A stretch of 64,000 bases of DNA, taken from positions 3,534,001 to 3,598,000 of the forward strand of contig NZ_JAFBCM010000001.1 in assembly GCF_016907715.1 (NCBI RefSeq), in the 5' to 3' direction. The notes under the pieces were generated by a model, which was not told the origin of the DNA, made no database searches, and saw only the letters and a program-made list of their open reading frames with translations. Shown piece after piece: positions 34,405 through 43,117 of this stretch. The position numbers and the translations under genes were made by a program. The stretch is from Tenggerimyces flavus (GTDB lineage Bacteria > Actinomycetota > Actinomycetes > Propionibacteriales > Actinopolymorphaceae). The stretch's first letter is position 1. Each line of letters opens with the position of its first letter.

Positions 34405-35249
34405 CGCTGCTGTTGACGAAACCGGCCCGGCGGCATCCCGGTGCGGCGGGTGAAGAGCCGGCTGAAGTAGCCCGGGTCGTCGTACCCCGTGCGGAGCGCG
34501 ACGGCCGCGACGGGCAGCTCGGTGGTGGCGAGCAGCTCCTTCGCGCGGCTGAGCCGCACCCGCATGACGTACTCCTTCGGCGTACAGCCGGCCGCGCGGC
34601 GGGTGACCTCGCGCAGCTCCGGCTCCGAGACCCGCAGCTCCTTCGCGAGCGCCGCGATGGTGAGCGGGCGGCAGGCGTGCCGGTGCAGAGCAGCGAGGAC
34701 CGGCGCGTCCGTCGGCGTCTCCGGCTCGCCGCACCGGCGGGACGCGACGAGGAGCTGGTGCATCGCGGCGGCCGCGGCGACGTCGGTGTCCGCGGCGTCC
34801 GTGCGGAGCGCGCGCGCCACCTCGGCGAACGCGAGCTCCAGGCCGTCCGGATCGCTGACCGTCGTGACCAGCCGGTCGCGTGGGACGTAGCCGAGGTCCT
34901 CGTACGCCCGCGCGGCATCGCCGTCGAACAGCGTCCACCACTCGTTCCAGCCCGCCTTGTCCGGCGCGTAGGAGTGCTCGACGCCGGGCAGCAGCCAGAA
35001 CAGTGCCGGCGCGGAGAACGTGGCGCGCCGCCCGCCCGACTCCAGCCAACCGCGGCCGCGGGAGACGTAGACCAGCGCGTAGCAGTCGAGCGTGCGGGCG
35101 TCGAGCGCGGCGTGCTTGTCGGCGGCCGTACCAACGCCGAGGCACACCAGCCCGAGGCGCCGGTGGAGGGGACCCGGGGTGAGGTAGCGGGTCCAGGAAG
35201 CCTGCATCGAGAAGTCCACGTTCGTTCGCGGTTTTGTCCATGGTCTCAT
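34389..35249 (-). CDS. AraC-family transcriptional regulator
   Basis: A 286-residue protein starting MRPWTKPRTNVDFS. An N-terminal cupin-like sensing domain (LVYVSRGRGWLESGG, APALFWLLPGVEHSYAPDKAGWNEWWTLFDG) precedes two HTH motifs near the C-terminus: TIAALAKELRVSEPELREVTRRAAG and AVALRTGYDDPGYFSRLFTRRTGMPPGRFR. These are standard for sugar-responsive AraC activators. It is divergent from the PhyH-beta-helix pair (26-bp gap), which it probably controls. The longer frame to 35309 overlaps the PhyH gene and was rejected. Confidence 0.94.
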   Translation of the reverse strand: MRPWTKPRTNVDFSMQASWTRYLTPGPLHRRLGLVCLGVGTAADKHAALDARTLDCYALVYVSRGRGWLESGGRRATFSAPALFWLLPGVEHSYAPDKAGWNEWWTLFDGDAARAYEDLGYVPRDRLVTTVSDPDGLELAFAEVARALRTDAADTDVAAAAAMHQLLVASRRCGEPETPTDAPVLAALHRHACRPLTIAALAKELRVSEPELREVTRRAAGCTPKEYVMRVRLSRAKELLATTELPVAAVALRTGYDDPGYFSRLFTRRTGMPPGRFRQQQRHSSP

Positions 35250-35275
35250 GACGAATCCGGCGGGAGGGTGACGAC

Positions 35276-36136
35276 ATGTTGACCTCGAACGGGTACGAGC
35301 TGTCCGCACGCCCCGACCGGATCGGCGAGCTGGAACCGGTCCCAGAGCGCGACCTGCGCGACCGATCCGCGTTGCGGCAACGACTGATCGATCACGGCTA
35401 CCTCTACCTCAAGGGCGTCCTGGACCGCGAGGTCGTGCAGTCCTTCCGCCGCTACTACTTCGGCATGCTCACCGCGTGCGGCCTTGTCCGCGCGGGGACC
35501 AACCCCGAGCTCGGCATCGTCGGCGAGCCCGAGGACGTGGACCACGGGAAGCTGCGGCACCTGCTGTACGGCGAGATCGTGCCCGGACCGGAGTACGACG
35601 CGTTCTGTACGCAGCCGGCGATCCGCGGCTGGTACGAGTGGTTCCTCGGCGGCCCCACGTACCTGCACAAGCGGAAGATCATCCGGCACCTGCGGCCGCG
35701 CGAGAAGGGTGTCGGCTCGGCCACGCAGGCGCACTACGACCTGCTCTACCTCCGCGAGGGCACCGACCACGTGCTGACGTCGTGGATCCCGCTCGGCGAC
35801 TGCACGCCCGAGCGCGGCGGGCTGATCTATCTCGAGGGCAGCCACCACCGTACGCGCGCCGAGGAGGAGGCCACGCCCCGCGAGGAGCGCCGGCCCGCCG
35901 CCTCGATCACGGCCGACCTCCCGCTGCTCGCTGACCAGCACGACGCGCGCTGGCTGATCGCGGACTACGCGGCCGGTGACGTGGTGATCCACACGCCGTA
36001 CCTCGTGCACGCCTCCCTCGACAACCAGGCCAGCGACGGCGTGATGCGGCTGTCGACCGACATTCGTTACCAGCGGGCCGACGACGACATCGACCAGCGC
36101 TGGCGGAACCACTGGCACGACAAGGATTTCCTGTGA
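35276..36136 (+). CDS. Phytanoyl-CoA dioxygenase (PhyH)-like Fe(II)/2-oxoglutarate oxygenase
   Basis: A 286-residue protein. The iron site is visible: QAHYD (H153-x-D155) and the distal His in DVVIHTPYLVHASLDNQ, followed by R in VMRLSTDIRYQ for 2-oxoglutarate. GGLIYLEGSHH is typical of PhyH proteins. The family hydroxylates small molecules, including sugars, quaternary amines and natural products. It diverges from AraC and lies 21 bp before the second beta-helix gene, so a role in modifying a component of the same polymer is possible. Confidence 0.92.
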   Translation: MLTSNGYELSARPDRIGELEPVPERDLRDRSALRQRLIDHGYLYLKGVLDREVVQSFRRYYFGMLTACGLVRAGTNPELGIVGEPEDVDHGKLRHLLYGEIVPGPEYDAFCTQPAIRGWYEWFLGGPTYLHKRKIIRHLRPREKGVGSATQAHYDLLYLREGTDHVLTSWIPLGDCTPERGGLIYLEGSHHRTRAEEEATPREERRPAASITADLPLLADQHDARWLIADYAAGDVVIHTPYLVHASLDNQASDGVMRLSTDIRYQRADDDIDQRWRNHWHDKDFL

Positions 36137-36157
36137 ACTAGAGCAAAGGGGTGGGGC

Positions 36158-38878
36158 ATGGGCGTATCGCGTCGTGCGGTCATCGGCGGTGGCGTGGGGC
36201 TGGCAGTCCTGGGAGTGCCACGGATCGCCGCGGCGGCCGTCTCGTACTTCGTGGACAGCGTCGCCGGCAACGATGGCAACGCGGGCACGAGCACCGCGAC
36301 ACCGTTCGAAACGCTCCCCAAGGCCGTCTCGGTCATGGCGGCCGGAGACACCCTGAACCTCAAGCGGGGCAGCGTGTTCCGCACCCCACTCAACCTGACC
36401 GGCAAGGCCGGCGGGACGACGGTCCAGGCGTACGGCACCGGGACCGACCCGATGATCGACCTGCTGGCCGACGCGCTCGGCGTCGCCACGAACTGGACCC
36501 GCGACGGCACCGCCAACCGGTGGTTCCGCACGTTGCCCGCGCCGTCCGGTGGGTGGAACGGCTTCCTGCTCGTCCTCAACGGGAGCGCCGGCAACTACAT
36601 CAAGCCCGACGCCGCGTCGGTCCTCGCGCCCGGCGACTGGTTCTTCCAGCGCACGACGAACACGCTCTCCGTCTACGCCACCCAGAATCCGACCTCGCAC
36701 TACACGTCGCTGCAGTACGTCCCGCAGGCACTCGGCGCGACGAACGACATCGGCCTGCGGATGGCCGCTGCCGACGACCCACGCGGCGTCGGCGTCGCGG
36801 CCGGCTGCAGGGTCAGCAACCTCGTCGTCCGCGGCGCCCGGCGCAACGTCCAGCTGGTCGCCGACGCCACGCTCACCGACGTCACCGCGCAGTTCTCCGC
36901 GAGCACGAACATCGTGGTGAGCTACGAAGGCACGTACACGCTGACCCGCGTACGCGGACTCGACTCCGGCTCCGCTCTCACCAACGGCGAGCACGGAATC
37001 CTCTTCGCTGGTTCGGGATCCACGACCGTGCTCGGCACGACCTCCGACTGGACGACGTCCGGGGGCAACGTCTGGTCGCGGTCGCTCGCCGGGCTCGGCT
37101 CGCCGGCCGGCAACCACCTGATCCGCGACTGGCTGGACTTCCCCTCGCGCCGGTACGTTCCGCCGCAGTCCTCGCTCGGCGCGGTCACCGGCCCGGAGGA
37201 CTGGTTCGTCAACGGGACCACGTTGTCCGTCTTCGCGACGGGCAACCCGGCGAGCGTCTACACCGTCCTGCTCGGCGGCCGCTGGGAGCTCATGGACGCA
37301 TTGCTCGTCGACTGCGAGTTCGACTACGCGGGCGAGGACGCCTTCCAGGCTGGGGGAAACGTCCATCCGGACTCCGAGATCACGGTGGCCTCGTCGATCC
37401 CCGGGCCGACGCGGATCAGCCGCGGCTTCGAGAACGCCGTCGACATCAAGAGCGGCAGCGTGACGTTCTCCAACGCGTGGATCTGGCAGGACACGACCGC
37501 GCCCTCGTCGCGCCGCGGCCCGACCGTCACGATCCAGGGCAACTCGCGCGACATCGCGTTCGCCGGATGCGCGGTCTCCAACCTGCTGACGACCAAGCAG
37601 ACGATGGACGTGCAGGAGCTGCGTCCGAAGATCGCGTCGGAACGCACGATGTGGTACTCGAAGAACCAGTCGAGCACGGGCGTCGTCCTCAGCCACTTCA
37701 ACGGCCAGCCGCACTCGTTCCTGTTCGACTTCTTCTACAACGACGCGGGAACGGCGCAGGGCTTGCCGATCGTCGCGATCTCCGGCGACCACGACTTCAC
37801 CCACTGCGCGTTCCACTCCTCGACGATGTCGAGCACGGTGCGGTCGATGCACTTCCGCGGCAACTCGACGTTCGCGGCGAGCTGTTCGGCGATCACCTGC
37901 GACCTGAGCACGATCATCACCGAGGGCGGCGTGCAGTACCGGCTCGCCACCGTGCGGTGGGACGGCGTGGAGATCTACCTCGGTCCGGGCGCGATCTTCG
38001 CCTTCGACGGGCTGGCGAACGCGTCGGCGAAGTTCAACGGCGTGTGGCGGGTGCGGGACGCCTGGTATGCGTACAACGGCACGTCGGGCACGCGGAGCTT
38101 CTCGACCTTCCTCGTTCCGTTGGACGACGACCCACCGGCGACGGCCAACCTCACCGGTCTGCAGATGCTGCTCTGGGCTCGGCTGACCGGGCTGCGTGGG
38201 TGCTCGCTCCTCGGCAAGAGCGAGCTCGTCCGCCTGGACGCGGACACCGCTCCGCTGCAGGACACGTTCGCGCTCGACTGGCACGACCTGGTGCCCAACG
38301 CGCTCGGGCTGAACTACTGGGCGCAACGCGCGACGTCCACGCAGAAGCTCGTGACGCAGCTGCATGCCGGTGCGCAGCGCAGCTACACGAGCGCCCAGGT
38401 GCTCGCCGACGCGTCGACAGCAGGCAACCTGATCGCCGACACCGCCGGCACGTGGGGTGGCTCGGGCAACAGGGTCAACGTCAACAGTGCCGACAGCCAG
38501 GACGCGTACCTCGAGCCGGCCGTCACGGCGATCTCGGTCGCGAACGGCGTCGCGACCGTGACCTGCCCGGGGCACGGGGTCGTCAAGGGCAGGAAGGTGA
38601 TCGTCACCGGAGTGACGGCTCCGACGTCCGGGCTGGAGGGCGCGTTCTTCGTCGACTCGGTGGTCGACCCGAACACGTTCACGTACCGGGCCGTCCGCGG
38701 GACCCCGAGCGGCGCGGCCGCGCTCTCGGCCTCGGCGCGGATCCTCTGGGGCCGGATGAAGCCGACCGCCGCGGGCTTCCAGTCGGCGCCGAGCTACGCG
38801 CTGCCGGCAGGTCAGAAGGACCTTCAGGGGACGACCGTCCCCGCCACGAGCAGGTGTTTCGGCCCGGTGATGCAGTGA
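36158..38878 (+). CDS. Tat-exported right-handed beta-helix protein with FCCH-like tail, paralogue 2
   Basis: A 906-residue protein closely similar to the one at 29104 from end to end (shared blocks: DTLNLKRGSVFRTPL, WLDFPSRRYV, AISGDHDFTHCAFHSS, WYAYNGTSGTRSFSTFLVP). The signal SRRAVIGGGVGLAVLGVPRIAAAA has a twin-Arg and a clear AAA cleavage region. It differs by short insertions (VASSIPGPT) and in its tail. Two such exported paralogues under separate regulators in one locus suggest sequential or complementary action on one polymer. The specific linkage attacked is not known. Confidence 0.88.
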   Translation: MGVSRRAVIGGGVGLAVLGVPRIAAAAVSYFVDSVAGNDGNAGTSTATPFETLPKAVSVMAAGDTLNLKRGSVFRTPLNLTGKAGGTTVQAYGTGTDPMIDLLADALGVATNWTRDGTANRWFRTLPAPSGGWNGFLLVLNGSAGNYIKPDAASVLAPGDWFFQRTTNTLSVYATQNPTSHYTSLQYVPQALGATNDIGLRMAAADDPRGVGVAAGCRVSNLVVRGARRNVQLVADATLTDVTAQFSASTNIVVSYEGTYTLTRVRGLDSGSALTNGEHGILFAGSGSTTVLGTTSDWTTSGGNVWSRSLAGLGSPAGNHLIRDWLDFPSRRYVPPQSSLGAVTGPEDWFVNGTTLSVFATGNPASVYTVLLGGRWELMDALLVDCEFDYAGEDAFQAGGNVHPDSEITVASSIPGPTRISRGFENAVDIKSGSVTFSNAWIWQDTTAPSSRRGPTVTIQGNSRDIAFAGCAVSNLLTTKQTMDVQELRPKIASERTMWYSKNQSSTGVVLSHFNGQPHSFLFDFFYNDAGTAQGLPIVAISGDHDFTHCAFHSSTMSSTVRSMHFRGNSTFAASCSAITCDLSTIITEGGVQYRLATVRWDGVEIYLGPGAIFAFDGLANASAKFNGVWRVRDAWYAYNGTSGTRSFSTFLVPLDDDPPATANLTGLQMLLWARLTGLRGCSLLGKSELVRLDADTAPLQDTFALDWHDLVPNALGLNYWAQRATSTQKLVTQLHAGAQRSYTSAQVLADASTAGNLIADTAGTWGGSGNRVNVNSADSQDAYLEPAVTAISVANGVATVTCPGHGVVKGRKVIVTGVTAPTSGLEGAFFVDSVVDPNTFTYRAVRGTPSGAAALSASARILWGRMKPTAAGFQSAPSYALPAGQKDLQGTTVPATSRCFGPVMQ

Positions 38879-38975
38879 CCACGGCGTAATCCGGTGGCTA
38901 TCGGGTGGCACCGACCAGTGAGAATGGGGGAGGGATCGCAGGCGTCGGGCACGCTTGGTACGCGAAAGTAGGGCA

Positions 38976-41738
38976 ATGCCAGGGGACCAGCTGTTCGGCC
39001 GTCAGGCGGAGCTCGCCGCCGTGCGCTGGCTGCTCGACGCTGCCGCGAACGAGCCGGCGGGTCTCGCGATCGAAGGCGAGCCCGGCATCGGCAAGTCCGC
39101 GATCATCCAGGCCGCGGTCGCCGAGGCGACCCGGCGCGGGTTCCGGGTGCTGTTCTGCCGCGGCGCTCCGGCTGAGGCGCGGTACGGGTACGCCGGCCTC
39201 GCCGACCTGCTCGAGTCGGTCCCTGAGCTGTCCGCTCCCTCGTTCCCGCTGTCCGAGGCGCAACGGCACGCGCTCGCGGTCGCGATGCTCGAGGCCGACG
39301 CGACTGGCCCGGTCGACGCGGCGGCGATCGCGAACGCGACCTCGACCGTCCTGCGGCACCTCGCCGGCCAGCAGCCCGTGCTGCTCGCGATCGACGACCT
39401 GTCCTGGCTGGACGCGTCCACGCTGACCGCGCTGGCGTTCGCCGTCCGCCGGCTCGCCGGCTGTCCGGTCGCCGTGCTCATCGCCCGCCGCCTGGACGCC
39501 CCGAACCCGACCGTCTGGGACCTGCACCGGATGGTCGACACGTTCCGCCAGCTCGAGCTCGGGCCGCTGCGGCCGGCGGATCTGCACGAGACGTTGCGTG
39601 CCGGGCTCGGCGTGCACCTCGGCCGTCCCGCGCTCCGCCGCATCCACGCCGCGACCGGCGGCAACCCGCTCTACGCGGTCGAGCTGGTGCGCGCGCTCGG
39701 GCCGGACGCCGCGTCGATCGGCTCCGATCCGCTCCCCGTGCCCGGCTCGCTGATCGAGATCGTCGCCGACCGGCTGTCCAAGGTGGACGCCGCCGAGCAC
39801 GGCGACACCGGGCTGCCGATGTTGTACGCCGTCGCGGCCGCCGCCCGCCCGACCATGAGCCGGCTGACGGAGGTCCTCGGCGACGGCGTCCAGGCCCGGC
39901 TGGAGTCCGCTCAGGAGGCGGGCGTCGTCCGGATCGTCGAGGGCCGGGTCGAGTTCACGCACCCCCTGCTCGCGTCCGTCGTGCTCGACCGCACGCCGCC
40001 GATCCAGCGGCGCGAGATCCACAGCCGGCTGGCCGCCGTCGAGTCCGAGCCGGAGGCGCGGGCCCGGCATCTCGCCCTCGCCACGCTCGGGTCCTCGGCG
40101 GAGGTCGCGGAGGCGCTGGATACCGCGGCGAGGCAGGTCGTCGAACGAGGCGGCGCCGCCGCCAACGTGGCCGAGCTGCTCCGCCTCGCGCTCGCCCGTA
40201 CGCCCGACGCGGACGAGTCCGGTCACGTGCGCCGCGCGCACGAGCTCGCGGTCGCGCTGTACGAGGCGGGTGACCTCTCCGGCTCGTCGGCGGAGCTCGA
40301 GGCGATCATCCCGCGGCTGCCGGACGGCCCGGAGAAGGCTCGCGCGCTGCTCCGCGACGGCACGATCGCCTGGCTGCAGGAGCCGTCGGAGGCCGCCCGT
40401 TCGATCACCGCCGAGGCGTTGCCGTACGCGGTCGGCGACGACGCGCTGCTCGGCCAGATCCACGGCCGGTTGTCGGTGTTCTACAACACCGACCGGCACC
40501 GTTCGGCCGAGCACGCGGCGAAGGCGGTGGAGGCGTTGGAACGTACCGACGCCCACGAGCTCTACGCCGCGGCGCTGTGCAACCTGTTCCACACCGAGGT
40601 GCTGCTCGGCCAGCCGCCGCGCGTCGAGCTGATCGAGCGGGCGATCGAGCTCGAGGACCCGATCGGCTCGCCGGACCAGAGCACGGTGCCCGGAGTCTGG
40701 TACCTCGCGCTCGACCAGTGGGACGCCGCGCGGGACCGGTTCGCGACGATGATCGCCCGCGATCGGGCACGCGGCGACCTGTCCAGCGAGGCCGGCATGC
40801 TCGCCCGGCTCGCCGAGGTCGAGCTCGTCGCCGACGACTGGCCGGCCGCGATGCGGATGGCGGACGAGGCACGGGCGGCGGCCCGGCTGTCCGGCTCGGG
40901 CTCGGTGGACCGGGCGGCCGCGATCCGCGCGCAGGTGCTCGCTCACAGCGGTGACCATGCCGCGGCGCGTACGACGTCCTCGGCAGGGCTGGATCGGGCC
41001 GAGTCGAAGGGCAACCGGGTCGACGCGATCGTCTGGCTGTCGGTGCTCACCTCGATCGCCGCGGCGGAGGGCGACTCGGCGGAGGTCGTCGCGCTCACCG
41101 GCCGGGCGGCCGACCACTACGAGCAGATCGGCACGATCGAACCGTTGGTGCGGCTGGACCCCTCGCAGGAACGCGCGTCGGCGCTGGTCGAGGTCGGTGC
41201 GCTGGACGAGGCCGCCGCGCTGTTGGACGCGATCGAGGTGCGGCACCGACGGATCCCGCGGCCGTTCCTCGCCGCCGCGCTGTCCCGCGGCCGGGGGTTG
41301 CTGCTCGCGGCGCGAGGCGACCTCGACGGGGCGCTCGCCGCGTCCGACGTCGTGCTGACTGAGGGGCTCACGTGGCGTAGGTACGACCGCGCCCGCACGC
41401 TGCTGGAGCGCGGCCGGCTGCAGCGCCGTGCCCGTCGTACGGGTGCCGCGGCGGAGTCGCTGGAGGAGGCGCTGTCGATCTTCACCGCACTCGGGGCGTC
41501 GGTGTGGTCGACGGTCGCGAAGGCCGAGCTCGAACGGCTGGGCCGGCGCCGCTCGGTCGGCACCGAGCTGACGCCGACCGAGCGCCGGGTGGCGGAGCTG
41601 ATCGCGACCGGGCGGACGAACCGGGAGGTCGCGACCGAGCTGTACATGAGCCCGCGTACCGTCGAGGCGCACGTGACGCATATCTATCGCAAGCTCGGCG
41701 TACGCACGCGGGCGGAGTTGGGACGGGTGTTCAGCTGA
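38976..41738 (+). CDS. LuxR-family (LAL-type) ATPase transcriptional regulator
   Basis: A 920-residue protein. An AAA/STAND ATPase occupies the first third (LFGRQAELAAVRWLLDAAA, Walker A EGEPGIGKSA, Walker B VLLAIDDLSWLDAS). Helical repeats fill the centre, and a LuxR HTH is at the end: LTPTERRVAELIATGRTNREVATELYMSPRTVEAHVTHIYRKLGVRTRAELG. ATG 38976 was chosen because AGTAGGG precedes it. LAL regulators are large ATP-binding activators of sugar use or secondary metabolism. A target cannot be read from the sequence. Confidence 0.94.
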   Translation: MPGDQLFGRQAELAAVRWLLDAAANEPAGLAIEGEPGIGKSAIIQAAVAEATRRGFRVLFCRGAPAEARYGYAGLADLLESVPELSAPSFPLSEAQRHALAVAMLEADATGPVDAAAIANATSTVLRHLAGQQPVLLAIDDLSWLDASTLTALAFAVRRLAGCPVAVLIARRLDAPNPTVWDLHRMVDTFRQLELGPLRPADLHETLRAGLGVHLGRPALRRIHAATGGNPLYAVELVRALGPDAASIGSDPLPVPGSLIEIVADRLSKVDAAEHGDTGLPMLYAVAAAARPTMSRLTEVLGDGVQARLESAQEAGVVRIVEGRVEFTHPLLASVVLDRTPPIQRREIHSRLAAVESEPEARARHLALATLGSSAEVAEALDTAARQVVERGGAAANVAELLRLALARTPDADESGHVRRAHELAVALYEAGDLSGSSAELEAIIPRLPDGPEKARALLRDGTIAWLQEPSEAARSITAEALPYAVGDDALLGQIHGRLSVFYNTDRHRSAEHAAKAVEALERTDAHELYAAALCNLFHTEVLLGQPPRVELIERAIELEDPIGSPDQSTVPGVWYLALDQWDAARDRFATMIARDRARGDLSSEAGMLARLAEVELVADDWPAAMRMADEARAAARLSGSGSVDRAAAIRAQVLAHSGDHAAARTTSSAGLDRAESKGNRVDAIVWLSVLTSIAAAEGDSAEVVALTGRAADHYEQIGTIEPLVRLDPSQERASALVEVGALDEAAALLDAIEVRHRRIPRPFLAAALSRGRGLLLAARGDLDGALAASDVVLTEGLTWRRYDRARTLLERGRLQRRARRTGAAAESLEEALSIFTALGASVWSTVAKAELERLGRRRSVGTELTPTERRVAELIATGRTNREVATELYMSPRTVEAHVTHIYRKLGVRTRAELGRVFS

Positions 41739-41755
41739 CTGCGTTGTCGTTCCGC

Positions 41756-43039
41756 ATGGTCGACCGCCAGGTCGACAGCGAAGCCGCGTTCGCCGCCCTG
41801 TTCGGTGGCTCGCCGTACGCGTTCTGGTTGGACAGCTCGCGGGACGGGCGGTACTCGTTCGCCGGCGCCGGGGACGAGGTGCTGTTCGCGCCGCAGGGCT
41901 CGCCGTTCCTGTCGCGGCTCGCCTCGCGGCTGGCCGAGCCGGCGTCGTTCGGCGACCTGCCGCCGGAGCTGGCGCTCGGGTACGTCGGGTACTTCGGCTA
42001 CGAGCTCGAGGCTTCCGACGGCGCTCGCTCCGTGCACCGGTCTCCGTTGCCGGACGCGGTGTTCATCGCGCCGTCGCGGTGCTTCGTCGTCGACCACCTC
42101 TTGCGGCAGACCTGGGTGGTCTCGACCGCCGACGACTGGGTGGACTTCGCCGCCACGTTCGTGTCTTCGCTGCCCGACGCTGGCGGTTTGGAGCCGGTGG
42201 TGGGTGGGGGCGTGGATCCCGAGCCGCACCTGGTGCGGCCGCGGTCGACGTACCTGCGCGACATCGAGGCGTGCCTGGAGTACCTGCGGCGCGGCGAGAG
42301 CTACGAGATCTGCCTGACGAACACGGTGGAGCTGCCGTTCGCGGGCGATCCGTTCGCGACGTACTGCCGGCAGCGGCGGGCGAACCCGTCGCCGTACTCG
42401 GCGTACCTGCGGTTCAGCGACCTGCACGTGCTGTCGTCGTCGCCGGAACGGTTCCTCGCTGTTTCGCCTTCTGGTGTTGCCGAATCGCGCCCAATCAAGG
42501 GGACTGCGCCGCGTTCACCGGACCCGGACGCCGACGGGTCGTTCGCGAAGACGCTGCGGTCGAGCCCGAAGACGCGCGCGGAGAACCTGATGATCGTCGA
42601 CCTGCTGCGCAACGACCTGGGGCGGGTGTGCGAGCCGGGGTCGATCTCGGTTCCGGACTTCCTCGCGGTGGAGTCGTACGCGACCGTGCACCAGCTCGTG
42701 TCGACCGTGCGCGGGCAGCTGCGGTCGGGTGTGTCGGCGGTGGACGCGGCGGCGGCGTGCTTCCCGCCGGGGTCGATGACCGGCGCGCCGAAGGTCCGCA
42801 CGATGCAGCTGCTCGACGGTTTGGAGACGCGGGCACGCGGCATCTACTCCGGTGCGCTGGGCTACTTTGGCCATGCGGGGCAGGCGGATCTGTCGGTGGT
42901 GATCCGTACGGCGGTCATCCATCGCGGTCAGCTCACCGCCGGCGCCGGTGGCGCGATCGTGCTCGACTCGGACCCGGAAGAGGAGTACGCGGAGATGCTG
43001 CTCAAGGCCGCCGTTCCGCTGCGCGGCCTACAGCGCTAG
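41756..43039 (+). CDS. Aminodeoxychorismate synthase component I (PabB-like)
   Basis: A protein of 427 residues from ATG 41756 (TTG 41744 also possible). The N-terminal part (DSEAAFAALFGGSPYAFWLDSSRDGRYSFAG) and the chorismate-binding core (GESYEICLTNTVELPF, SSSPERFL, IKGTAPRSPDP, RAENLMIVDLLRNDLGRV, CFPPGSMTGAPKVRTMQLLD, RGIYSGALGYFGHAGQADLSVVIRTAV) are complete. PIKGTA is the PabB-type motif with the Lys. It makes 4-amino-4-deoxychorismate using ammonia from a PabA partner, which is not in this window. The end of the gene lies at the edge of an intergenic repeat. Confidence 0.94.
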   Translation: MVDRQVDSEAAFAALFGGSPYAFWLDSSRDGRYSFAGAGDEVLFAPQGSPFLSRLASRLAEPASFGDLPPELALGYVGYFGYELEASDGARSVHRSPLPDAVFIAPSRCFVVDHLLRQTWVVSTADDWVDFAATFVSSLPDAGGLEPVVGGGVDPEPHLVRPRSTYLRDIEACLEYLRRGESYEICLTNTVELPFAGDPFATYCRQRRANPSPYSAYLRFSDLHVLSSSPERFLAVSPSGVAESRPIKGTAPRSPDPDADGSFAKTLRSSPKTRAENLMIVDLLRNDLGRVCEPGSISVPDFLAVESYATVHQLVSTVRGQLRSGVSAVDAAAACFPPGSMTGAPKVRTMQLLDGLETRARGIYSGALGYFGHAGQADLSVVIRTAVIHRGQLTAGAGGAIVLDSDPEEEYAEMLLKAAVPLRGLQR

Positions 43040-43117
43040 CCGCGAGTCGTTCGTCCGGCGCCTGGTTCGACCCGGTCCGGCCCGGGGCTAATGATCATGT
43101 TACATGATCATTGGCCC

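Noticed and set aside
35246-38911. A 1221-codon minus-strand frame opposite PhyH and beta-helix paralogue 2
   Set aside because: Arg/Ala/Gly-rich antisense shadow without domains; the plus strand encodes clearly recognisable proteins.
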